A stretch of 11,606 nt of DNA. Source: Flavobacteriaceae bacterium (GTDB lineage Bacteria > Bacteroidota > Bacteroidia > Flavobacteriales > Flavobacteriaceae). Each line of letters begins with the position of its first letter. Within the stretch, counting starts at the first letter, position 1. Of this stretch, positions 1 to 6,480 are shown piece after piece. Where the stretch lies: assembly GCA_947472705.1 (NCBI GenBank), contig CANJDA010000057.1, positions 1 to 11,606 of the forward strand. Reading direction: 5' to 3'. The translations under genes were made by a program, and so were the position numbers. The notes below the pieces were generated by a model. It had not been told where the DNA came from. It made no database searches and was given only the letters and a program-made list of their open reading frames with translations.

Positions 1-335
1 ATTTGGGATAATTTTCTGTTGGTATGAGCGATAGCTTTTTCGAATTCAAAATCGGCTGGGTTGCGTAAGCCTCTAAGAATAAATTGGGCATCTAGTTTTC
101 GGCACAAATCAATGGTTAGCCCTTCATAGGTTATCACAGATACTTTTGGCTCGTCTTTGAAAGCGTCTTCAATGAATTTTTTTCGGTCTTCTAAAGTAAA
201 CATGTATTTTTTATCAGCATTGATACCAATAGCTACCACCACTTCATCAAATAGTGAAATGCCTCTTTTTATTATATCATAATGACCTAAAGTTATGGGG
301 TCAAACGAACCTGGAAATACTGCTTTTCTTTTCAT
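1..335 (-). CDS. coaD: Phosphopantetheine adenylyltransferase, 5' part (3' end outside window)
   Basis: CoaD transfers AMP from ATP to 4'-phosphopantetheine to give dephospho-CoA, the penultimate step of cytoplasmic coenzyme A synthesis. I translated 111 codons from the ATG at 335 to the window edge. The N-terminus carries the nucleotidyltransferase signature: PGSFDP at residues 8-13, then T15-L-G-H18, the TxGH ATP-binding motif. The CoaD-typical RGLRN follows at 88-92, with DFEFE just after it. The family is usually about 150-165 residues, so roughly 40-50 residues lie beyond base 1. The ATG lies 24 bp after the stop of the upstream surface-protein gene on the same strand, and no TAnnTTTG box is visible in that gap. 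Transcription is therefore probably by read-through from upstream. Nothing visible looks damaged; the truncation is only the window boundary. Confidence 0.95.
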   Translation of the reverse strand, partial: MKRKAVFPGSFDPITLGHYDIIKRGISLFDEVVVAIGINADKKYMFTLEDRKKFIEDAFKDEPKVSVITYEGLTIDLCRKLDAQFILRGLRNPADFEFEKAIAHTNRKLSQ

Positions 336-359
336 ATTTTGTTAAATAAAAACGTCCAA

Positions 360-3300
360 TTACTGTTTTCTGTTGATGTAGATCCAACCTGTAACCTCTT
401 TTTCGTTAGTATTAAATTCAATTACATAATAATAAGTACCATCGGGTAATTCTTTACCAGAATCACTTTGTCCTTTCCATTGTTTGGTATAATTAAGTTG
501 TGAATACACCTTCATTCCGTATCTATTAAAGATAGATAATTTTTTTACATCTAATAACTGTAAATCAAAAAAGTCATTCAATTCATCACCATTTGGTGTA
601 ATTCCTTTTTGAATACCACAAAATAAATCATCAATTACAATACTATGGGTTAATTTACAATTGTTAGCTAATTCAACTATGGCACTAAAGGTAATAGGTA
701 ATTGTGGAATTATCGAATTGGCAGCTAGATATTCGGTAACGTTAAATGTAGGGCTATTTGAAGTCACCACAGTATTATTACTGTTGTACCATGTAACATT
801 GGAAGTATTAATATCGAATGAACTTGCTAAAGGAGTTACTTCAAGTATAAAGTCTTTGTCAATACAACTTCCTGTTATTTTAAAATCAAAACTTTCATAA
901 ACAGTAACTTGTAATGGTGGAGGCATTATAAAACATTGCCCAGTTGTTGGTGAAAACTGATAGATTCCAGATACTGTGTTGTTTATAGTAGCCGGTTGCC
1001 AAGTTCCCGAGATTAGATTTAAAGATGTTGTTGGTAATACAGGAGCTGTTTCACCAAAACAAATAGGATCAACAGGTGTAAATGTTGGTATTACTTTAGG
1101 TTTTACTGTTATTGTTACTGTAGACGTAGTTAAACATATCCCTCCACTGTTTGGAGTAAAGGTATAAGTAGTTATTTGTGTATTATCTAATGTAGGTGCC
1201 CAGGTTCCGCTTATACCATTAATCGAAGTTGTTGGTAAAGTGGCTAAAAAATCTCCTGTACAGATAGGATTAATGGCTGCAAATGTTGGTGTTGTATTTG
1301 GGTTTACAATAATTTGCATGGTTGCAGTTGTTGCATTTTGTCCGGCTGTTGGGATAAAAGTATACGTTGTGGTTTGGGTGTTATCTAATGCAGGTGACCA
1401 GGTACCTATTATTCCGTTATTGGATGTTGTTGGTAATGCTGCCAATGGAGCTCCATAACAAATAGCGGCAACTTGAGTAAAAGTTGGTGTAACCGTTGTA
1501 GTAGATCCCGTTATAAAGGTTTGTGTTGAGGAGAGTCCACACGGCCCATTTAATTGAATTAATACGGTATAAGTGTCATTAGTTAAATTTAGAACAGTAT
1601 TAGTTAATGAATTTGAATTATTAGTTTGACTTACAATTGCATTACTAGAATTTAGCCAAGTATAGGATATTGATGGGTTGGTTACCGATGTAGTTACGGT
1701 GGCAGTAGCGGTAGTGTTATTGGTACTAATTGTTGTTAGTGTAACGTTTACAGCAGCATTACTGGAACAACTCAAACTATTTATTGCCGAATAAACACCG
1801 ACAAATCCATTACCACAAACATACAATTCATTCGACTTTAGTTTAATGTCAGTGATATACTTGTTAGTGGTAATTGCATCTACTGGAATATTTCCGTTAG
1901 AGGTAAAAATAGAGCCATCAAAATTAAAACATTTAACAAACCCATTTCCTCCTACATAAATATTATTACATTCATCAACGGCAATTCCACCTTGTTTTTT
2001 TGGTATTTGCCCAGCTATGGTTGTAAAAGCAATTCTATTTCCGGCAAGTTTATTATAAACGGCTAAATTGTAACCATCATAATAATAAAGGTAATCAGAA
2101 TTGGCAGCTAAGGCATTATATCCATTAGAGTTAATATTATTTCCTGAATAACTAGATTTGTTATGAACTTCGTCAAAAGAAGTATATTGTGAAGGAACTA
2201 ACCAATCATTGCCATTAAAAGTAGCATTGATTTTAAAAATAGTATTATTTATAACAGGTGTACCAACAACACTAGCAAAAATTCCAAACACATCGCCGTT
2301 TGGGTCTATGGCATGTGATACGACGTCTTGCGCAAAACCAGGTAATCCTGAAAAATTTTGAGGAAAAATAACTCCAGTTGTAGTATTCAATATTCCTGCT
2401 GTAGTGTTGTTCTGAATTGTACCTCCCAATCCAAAAATTGCACCATCACTACATCGGTATCCCATATCCCATAATTCATACCAATTAGGGTCAGGAGTGC
2501 TAACAAAATTGTCATAAATTCCACTAGTATTTAATCGAATAATTTGAGTACCATTAACGTTTAAGCCTTGACCAATATAAGTTTCGCCAGAAACTTTATC
2601 AACAATAAAATTCCCTGCATAATCATCATTAGGACTGGAATTCCATGATATTGAGGGAACATCCCCCGAAAAAGTCCATAATAAAGAACCCGTTGGTGAA
2701 AATTTGGAAATTAAAAAAGGGCTTGTACCTCCAAAAATAAATAGATTACCTGAAAAATCATAATCGACATCAAATGCCAGATTGTTAGTTGAGAATGCTA
2801 TGTTTACTACCCAAGGATCAATAGTTAGTTCTTTAGAATGATCATAATTAATTACATTAAAAGAAATTAGATTGTTAGTAAGCTTAAAACTCGATTCAAT
2901 TTCTGTAGTATTTTGAAAGCTAGATGGAGCGATTTCTGTAATATTTAAAACAGGGGTTTTAATAATAACATTTCCATTTTTTAACTTTATTTTGTTTACA
3001 TCACCCGAGTATTTAATTTTTATATCGTTTACATTGCCCCCAGGATGAACAATTACATTGTATTTAATCCCATTTTCTCTTTCCTCAGTAAATAGATATT
3101 CAATATCTATATTGGGATATAGGTTTTTATAGGTGATTTTTTTATAACAGTCTGATTTGTATTTTTCATCTCGAAACGATTGATAATTAGATTGTTTTTC
3201 ACTTACCACCAATTCAACATTAGGATTTGAATTTTCCCAATTAACATAAACAAATGCTTTTTTTGATGGCTTTGGTTTTACTTTTCCCCCATGCTCTAGG

Positions 3301-3578
3301 GCTTCAAGCTGACTGTGGGTGAGTTTGTATTTTTTTCGCAAAAGATAAGTTACTCCTTGTTTGTTAAAGAAAACTTGCTCATCATCTTTGGAGTAAACAT
3401 AATCCACAATTGGATTATTGGGTATTATTTTATCAAATTGACCATTGTTTTTTATAAATACTCGTCGCCCAAAAACATCACTCGATGAAACAAACTTTTT
3501 TTGACCATAAGTATTTATACTCAGTAATAGTAAAAACGAAATATGGAGTATTGATTTTAAAAATGGTTTGGCTTTCAT
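360..3578 (-). CDS. Large secreted surface protein with type B T9SS sorting domain (gliding-motility-associated C-terminal domain family)
   Basis: Predicted exported 1072-residue protein of unknown specific role, probably attached to the cell surface or released by the type IX secretion system. Order of parts: signal peptide (residues 1-25, ending NTYGQ); a domain at about 40-256 that begins FIKNNGQFD, contains LYPNIDIEY and ends LTIDPWV, resembling the DUF7948-type N-terminal domain of Bacteroidota secreted proteins; seven blade-like repeats (267-600) suggesting a beta-propeller; an Ig/PKD-like region (605-690); three tandem 66-67-residue Ig-like repeats (698-895); a further Ig-like region (896-987, C905 and C974); and a type B C-terminal domain (988-1072) with GITPNGDELNDFF, IFNRYG, WKG and LPDGTYYYVI. 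The last is the strongest evidence and is diagnostic of the family. Low-complexity Thr/Asn-rich composition fits an extracellular protein. It sits between ddl and coaD with no SprF/PorP-like partner in view. Substrate or ligand cannot be inferred. Confidence 0.9.
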   Translation of the reverse strand: MKAKPFLKSILHISFLLLLSINTYGQKKFVSSSDVFGRRVFIKNNGQFDKIIPNNPIVDYVYSKDDEQVFFNKQGVTYLLRKKYKLTHSQLEALEHGGKVKPKPSKKAFVYVNWENSNPNVELVVSEKQSNYQSFRDEKYKSDCYKKITYKNLYPNIDIEYLFTEERENGIKYNVIVHPGGNVNDIKIKYSGDVNKIKLKNGNVIIKTPVLNITEIAPSSFQNTTEIESSFKLTNNLISFNVINYDHSKELTIDPWVVNIAFSTNNLAFDVDYDFSGNLFIFGGTSPFLISKFSPTGSLLWTFSGDVPSISWNSSPNDDYAGNFIVDKVSGETYIGQGLNVNGTQIIRLNTSGIYDNFVSTPDPNWYELWDMGYRCSDGAIFGLGGTIQNNTTAGILNTTTGVIFPQNFSGLPGFAQDVVSHAIDPNGDVFGIFASVVGTPVINNTIFKINATFNGNDWLVPSQYTSFDEVHNKSSYSGNNINSNGYNALAANSDYLYYYDGYNLAVYNKLAGNRIAFTTIAGQIPKKQGGIAVDECNNIYVGGNGFVKCFNFDGSIFTSNGNIPVDAITTNKYITDIKLKSNELYVCGNGFVGVYSAINSLSCSSNAAVNVTLTTISTNNTTATATVTTSVTNPSISYTWLNSSNAIVSQTNNSNSLTNTVLNLTNDTYTVLIQLNGPCGLSSTQTFITGSTTTVTPTFTQVAAICYGAPLAALPTTSNNGIIGTWSPALDNTQTTTYTFIPTAGQNATTATMQIIVNPNTTPTFAAINPICTGDFLATLPTTSINGISGTWAPTLDNTQITTYTFTPNSGGICLTTSTVTITVKPKVIPTFTPVDPICFGETAPVLPTTSLNLISGTWQPATINNTVSGIYQFSPTTGQCFIMPPPLQVTVYESFDFKITGSCIDKDFILEVTPLASSFDINTSNVTWYNSNNTVVTSNSPTFNVTEYLAANSIIPQLPITFSAIVELANNCKLTHSIVIDDLFCGIQKGITPNGDELNDFFDLQLLDVKKLSIFNRYGMKVYSQLNYTKQWKGQSDSGKELPDGTYYYVIEFNTNEKEVTGWIYINRKQ
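363..617 (-). other. Type B T9SS C-terminal sorting domain (protein region)
   Basis: Residues 988-1072 of the surface protein. The order G-I-T-P-N-G-D-x-L-N-D-x-F, then I-F-N-R-Y-G, W-x-G and L-P-D-G-T-Y-Y-Y, followed by a terminal beta strand (GWIYI), is the pattern of the 'gliding motility-associated C-terminal domain', the type B signal also carried by SprB. Type A domains lack the TPNGD...LND motif. In Flavobacterium johnsoniae, secretion of the type B cargo SprB needs the PorP/SprF-like protein SprF (established knowledge). No such partner is encoded in this window. Confidence 0.9.
894..1487 (-). repeat. Three tandem Ig-like coding repeats (66-67 codons each)
   Basis: Protein residues 698-763, 764-830 and 831-895 align as three copies. 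Each begins PTF, then has a cysteine motif (ICYG, ICTG, ICFG), an LPTTS motif, a GTW-x-P motif, a T/S-x-x-Y-x-F-x-P motif and a closing hydrophobic strand. Copies 2 and 3 also carry a second cysteine (C815, C882) that could pair with the first; copy 1 has Asn748 at the equivalent place. Nucleotide identity is clearly below protein identity, so these are not a very recent duplication. Confidence 0.85.
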
Positions 3579-3615
3579 CTAGTTGATTTTTTGTAAAGAA
3601 CGATTCGTATAAGTA

Positions 3616-3623
3616 CAAATGTA
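3616..3623 (-). promoter_or_regulatory. Putative -7 promoter box of the surface-protein gene
   Basis: On the minus strand this reads TACATTTG, an exact match to the Bacteroidota -7 consensus TAnnTTTG, 37 bp upstream of the ATG at 3578. No good TTG -33 element is found 17-23 bp further upstream. That space is taken by the ddl terminator-like hairpin, so the promoter may be weak or incomplete. Confidence 0.5.
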
Positions 3624-3640
3624 ATATAAATCAATAAAAT

Positions 3641-3658
3641 AAAAGCACTACAGCTTTT
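3641..3658 (-). terminator. Probable terminator hairpin downstream of ddl
   Basis: AAAAGC (3641-3646) and GCTTTT (3653-3658) form a 6-bp stem around a 6-base loop, beginning about 10 bp after the ddl stop codon. Read on the minus strand it is followed by a T-rich run (ATTTTATT). The stem is short and has only two G-C pairs, so termination is likely partial. Confidence 0.45.
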
Positions 3659-3667
3659 TACTATTCC

Positions 3668-4648
3668 TTACAGCTGTTTTTTTAATGCTAATGCTAAGGC
3701 ATTTGTAAATAAATCGGTTAACGAAATACCAGCTTCTTTAGCTTGTTGTGGAATTAAACTCTCAGTAGTCAATCCTGGAATGGTATTCATTTCAAGCATA
3801 TGAGGTTCTCCATCAACAATAATAAATTCACTTCTAGAAAATCCAGTCATCTTTAATACTTCATAAGCTCTTTTAGCTACTGCTGAAACTTTTGCTGTCA
3901 TTTCAGGCGAAATTCGGGCCGGAGTAATTTCTTGGGACTTTCCCAAATATTTAGCTTCATAGTCAAAGAAATCATTTTCAGAAACAATCTCAGTTATAGG
4001 CAAAACAGTAATGGTTCCTTGATAATTAATTACTCCAACTGAAACTTCTGTTCCGTCTAGGAAACTTTCAATGATTAATTCATTATCTTCTTTATAAGCA
4101 TTTGCAATGGCATATAAAAGTTCGTCTTTGGTTTTCACTTTACTAATACCAAAACTAGAACCCGATTTGTTTGGTTTTACAAAACAAGGTAAACCTACTG
4201 TTTTAAGTATAGCATCTTGGTCAATAGGATCGCCTAGGTTTAAGTAATAGGAAGTTGCTGTTTTAATGCCGTAAGGTTTTAAAACCGAAAGCAAATCACG
4301 TTTATTAAAGGTCAAAGCCGCTTGATAGTAATCACAAGAACTTTGTGGAATTCCTAGAAGTTCAAAATAGGCTTGCATTAAACCGTCTTCACCAGGAGTG
4401 CCATGAATGGCATTAAAAACCACATCGAAAGTGATTTTGGTGCCATTTACCATTACGGAAAAGTCATTCTTATCTATTGGAAATTCTTGGTTATTGTCAT
4501 CAACATATACCCATTTTTCTTTGAAAATATGAATGCGATAGCCTTGGTATATTGTTTTATCTAGAAATTGGTATACTACATTTCCGCTTTTAAGAGATAT
4601 TTGGTATTCGCTAGAATAACCGCCCATAATAATGGCAACTTTTTTCAT
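3668..4648 (-). CDS. ddl: D-alanine--D-alanine ligase
   Basis: Cytoplasmic ATP-grasp enzyme that joins two D-alanines with ATP hydrolysis, supplying the dipeptide that MurF adds to the peptidoglycan precursor. The 326-residue length is close to the 300-330 typical of the DdlB group. N-terminal GGYSSE...SLKSG (residues 9-22, Glu14) is the substrate-binding loop. HGTPGEDG (82-89) and KPNKSGSSFGISK (158-170) are the expected ATP-grasp motifs. Tyr230 in DYEAKY matches the tyrosine associated with D-Ala-D-Ala rather than D-Ala-D-lactate specificity. EMNTIPGLTTESLIP (286-300) supplies metal ligands Glu286/Asn288 and Ser297. SRSEF (271-275) has Glu where many enzymes have Asp; I recall this as common in Bacteroidota. 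It is divergent from the PASTA/pseudouridine synthase pair, with 106 bp between starts. Nothing suggests inactivation or vancomycin-type resistance. Confidence 0.97.
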   Translation of the reverse strand: MKKVAIIMGGYSSEYQISLKSGNVVYQFLDKTIYQGYRIHIFKEKWVYVDDNNQEFPIDKNDFSVMVNGTKITFDVVFNAIHGTPGEDGLMQAYFELLGIPQSSCDYYQAALTFNKRDLLSVLKPYGIKTATSYYLNLGDPIDQDAILKTVGLPCFVKPNKSGSSFGISKVKTKDELLYAIANAYKEDNELIIESFLDGTEVSVGVINYQGTITVLPITEIVSENDFFDYEAKYLGKSQEITPARISPEMTAKVSAVAKRAYEVLKMTGFSRSEFIIVDGEPHMLEMNTIPGLTTESLIPQQAKEAGISLTDLFTNALALALKKQL

Positions 4649-4683
4649 AGGTAGATTACGTTAGGTGTACGATTTGTCAGTAA

Positions 4684-4711
4684 CAAAATTATCATTTTTT
4701 TTCAAACCAAA
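4684..4711 (-). promoter_or_regulatory. Putative ddl promoter
   Basis: On the minus strand a TTTG (4708-4711) is followed after 16 bp by TAATTTTG (4684-4691), which matches TAnnTTTG. The -7 box lies about 36 bp before the ddl ATG at 4648, leaving a leader of about 30 bases. The spacing is one base short of the usual 17-23. Confidence 0.6.
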
Positions 4712-4728
4712 TACCTTTATGTTTTTTA

Positions 4729-4736
4729 TATCTTTG
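4729..4736 (+). promoter_or_regulatory. Putative -7 box for the PASTA protein/rluD-like operon
   Basis: TATCTTTG is an exact match to TAnnTTTG, ending 18 bp before the ATG at 4755. A clear TTG at the -33 spacing is not seen. It helps choose the start: the longer reading frame opening at GTG 4665 would begin upstream of this promoter. Confidence 0.55.
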
Positions 4737-4754
4737 CTCAAATTAAATTTCTTT

Positions 4755-5363
4755 ATGAGTTTACGAAAGTATCTTACCAGTCGTGTTTTCTTTGCCCAAG
4801 TTTTGGCTGCTGTGGCTATCATAGCCGTTATTTCCTATTTGTTTTTTCACTGGATAACCTATACTACGCATCACGGAGAGGAAATTACGGTTCCTGATTT
4901 GAGTAAATTAAGTGTAGAGCAAGCAGAAGAAAAACTAGATGCTGTAGATTTAAATTATATTATTTTGGATACAGTAGATTTCAGACCCGAATTTCCTAAG
5001 CTAACTATAGTAGAGCAAGAACCTAGAGCTGGTGCCAAAGTAAAAGAAGGAAGAAAAATTTATATTAAAATTAATGCTTCAAAATATACGATGGTGTCTT
5101 TACCCGATTTGGTAGAGAAAACCTATCGTCAAGCGGTACCAACTCTTGAAGCTGTTGGATTGCAACAAGGAACGATTTCCTATAGACCTTATTTAGGAAA
5201 AGATATGGTATTGGAAATGCGTATGAATGGAAAGAAATTGAAAGCTGGAGATAAAGTATTGAAATCTTCAAAAATCGACTTAGTATTGGGTGATGGTAAA
5301 GTTACTTATGAAGAAACGGTTGATTCTACTGCTGTTGATACTACTACTGCACCCATAAATTAA
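4755..5363 (+). CDS. Membrane-anchored PASTA-domain protein
   Basis: A 202-residue protein: short cytoplasmic N-terminus (MSLRKYLTSR), one transmembrane segment at about residues 12-33, then two PASTA domains (about 43-108 and 110-180) facing the periplasm, and an acidic/Thr-rich tail. The PASTA signatures are VPDLSKLSVEQAE, VEQEPRAGAKVKEG...I-Y-I for the first and LPDLVEKTYRQAVPTLEA...GDKV for the second. PASTA domains in Ser/Thr kinases and penicillin-binding proteins bind muropeptides or mediate division contacts, but here there is no kinase or transpeptidase domain, so function is unknown. Placement opposite ddl suggests a cell-wall-related role (inference). I chose ATG 4755 over the in-frame GTG at 4665 because the extension is not PASTA-like, contains the promoter box, and MSLRKYLTSR is the start I recall in flavobacterial homologues. 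The stop overlaps the next start (TAATG). Confidence 0.88.
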   Translation: MSLRKYLTSRVFFAQVLAAVAIIAVISYLFFHWITYTTHHGEEITVPDLSKLSVEQAEEKLDAVDLNYIILDTVDFRPEFPKLTIVEQEPRAGAKVKEGRKIYIKINASKYTMVSLPDLVEKTYRQAVPTLEAVGLQQGTISYRPYLGKDMVLEMRMNGKKLKAGDKVLKSSKIDLVLGDGKVTYEETVDSTAVDTTTAPIN

Positions 5364-6415
5364 TGAATCAAAATAACGAAATCCCCGATTTAGAAGACGA
5401 ATTATTTGAACATCATCGTTTTGTTTCTCCAAAGGGACAATCGTTGTTGCGAGTGGATAAATTCTTAATGCAACTCATTGAAAATGCCACGCGAAATAAA
5501 ATTCAAAAAGCGGCAGAAGATGGCAATATTTGGGTCAATGATATTCCTGTAAAATCTAATTACAGAGTAAAACCTTTTGATGTGGTAAGAGTTATGTTGA
5601 CACATCCGCCTTTTGAAAATCACATCATCCCCGAAGATATTCCATTGGATATTGTATACGAAGACGACGCCTTGTTGGTTATTAATAAACCAGCAGGATT
5701 GGTGGTGCATCCTGGTCATGGAAATTACACCGGAACTTTGGTAAATGCTTTGGCCTTTCATTTTGATAATTTGCCAATGAATTCTAGCGAAAGACCAGGT
5801 TTAGTACATCGAATAGATAAAGATACTACGGGACTTTTGGTGGTTGCCAAAACCGAAGCGGCGATGACGCATTTGGCCAAGCAATTTGAAGATAAAACTT
5901 CGGAACGAGAGTATATAGCTCTTGTTTGGGGCAATATAAAAGAGGAAGAAGGAACGATAGAAGGTAATATTGCACGTCATGTAAAAGACCGTATGCAAAT
6001 GGCTGTTTTTCCTGATGGTGAAGTAGGTAAGCATGCCATTACGCATTTTAAAGTTTTGGAACGATTTGGATATGTTACTTTGGTTTCTTGTAAACTGGAA
6101 ACAGGAAGAACTCATCAAATAAGAGTACATATGAAATACATTGGACATACGTTATTTAACGATGCCCGATATGGTGGTGATATTATTTTGAAAGGCACCA
6201 CGTTTACCAAGTACAAACAATTTATAGATAACTGTTTTAAAACATTACCAAGGCAAGCGTTACATGCTAAGACTTTGGGATTTGAGCATCCAACTACTAA
6301 AGAGTTTATGCGCTTTGATACCGAATTACCGCAAGACATAAAAGAGTGTATTGAAAAGTGGCGCAACTATGCTAAATCACATTCCGAAGTTAACGAAGAA
6401 GACCCGAGTCAGTAG
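5363..6415 (+). CDS. rluD: RluA/RluD-family 23S rRNA pseudouridine synthase
   Basis: Isomerises uridine to pseudouridine in RNA. By family the most likely targets are the RluD sites in helix 69 of 23S rRNA, although exact site specificity cannot be read from sequence. Residues about 27-80 form an S4 RNA-binding domain (LLRVDKFLMQL... WVND...VKSNYRVKPFD). The catalytic domain begins about residue 93 with IVYEDDALLVINKPAGLVVHPG. HRIDKDTTGLLVVAKT (149-164) holds the catalytic aspartate, Asp152. LETGRTHQIRVHM (245-257) and GHTLFNDARYGG (261-272) are further family motifs. Length of 350 is slightly above the roughly 325 of E. coli RluD. The ATG shares one base with the stop of the PASTA gene, implying translational coupling, and a strong terminator follows. 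I am sure of the family and less sure of the symbol. Confidence 0.93.
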   Translation: MNQNNEIPDLEDELFEHHRFVSPKGQSLLRVDKFLMQLIENATRNKIQKAAEDGNIWVNDIPVKSNYRVKPFDVVRVMLTHPPFENHIIPEDIPLDIVYEDDALLVINKPAGLVVHPGHGNYTGTLVNALAFHFDNLPMNSSERPGLVHRIDKDTTGLLVVAKTEAAMTHLAKQFEDKTSEREYIALVWGNIKEEEGTIEGNIARHVKDRMQMAVFPDGEVGKHAITHFKVLERFGYVTLVSCKLETGRTHQIRVHMKYIGHTLFNDARYGGDIILKGTTFTKYKQFIDNCFKTLPRQALHAKTLGFEHPTTKEFMRFDTELPQDIKECIEKWRNYAKSHSEVNEEDPSQ

Positions 6416-6443
6416 GACGAACTATATTGAGCAAAGCGGAATA

Positions 6444-6480
6444 AATAAAAAAGTCCCGATACATTCGGGACTTTTTTATT
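6444..6480. terminator. Bidirectional intrinsic terminator between convergent rluD-like gene and lgt
   Basis: A perfect 16-bp stem (6444-6459 with 6465-6480) closes a five-base TACAT loop. The core is GTCCCGA/TCGGGAC and is flanked by A6 on the left and T6 on the right, so a U-tract is produced in either direction. It lies 28 bp after the rluD-like stop. Its right edge reaches into the lgt stop codon (6479-6481). Confidence 0.95.

Noticed and set aside
661..1458. Three plus-strand open frames (661-900, 976-1167, 1240-1458)
   Set aside because: They lie antisense to the Ig-like repeat region of the surface protein, their sequences are complements of repeat codons, and none has a recognisable domain or promoter.
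894..1487. CRISPR-like periodicity in the repeat region
   Set aside because: The 198-201 bp period is a coding repeat within one open frame, with diverged nucleotides and no spacers.
3668..4648. Possible resistance-type D-Ala-D-Lac ligase
   Set aside because: The DYEAKY tyrosine and the absence of vanH/vanX-like neighbours point to an ordinary D-Ala-D-Ala ligase.
5071..6366. Minus-strand open frames opposite the PASTA and pseudouridine synthase genes
   Set aside because: The plus-strand genes have complete family motifs; the antisense frames show no domain and odd composition.
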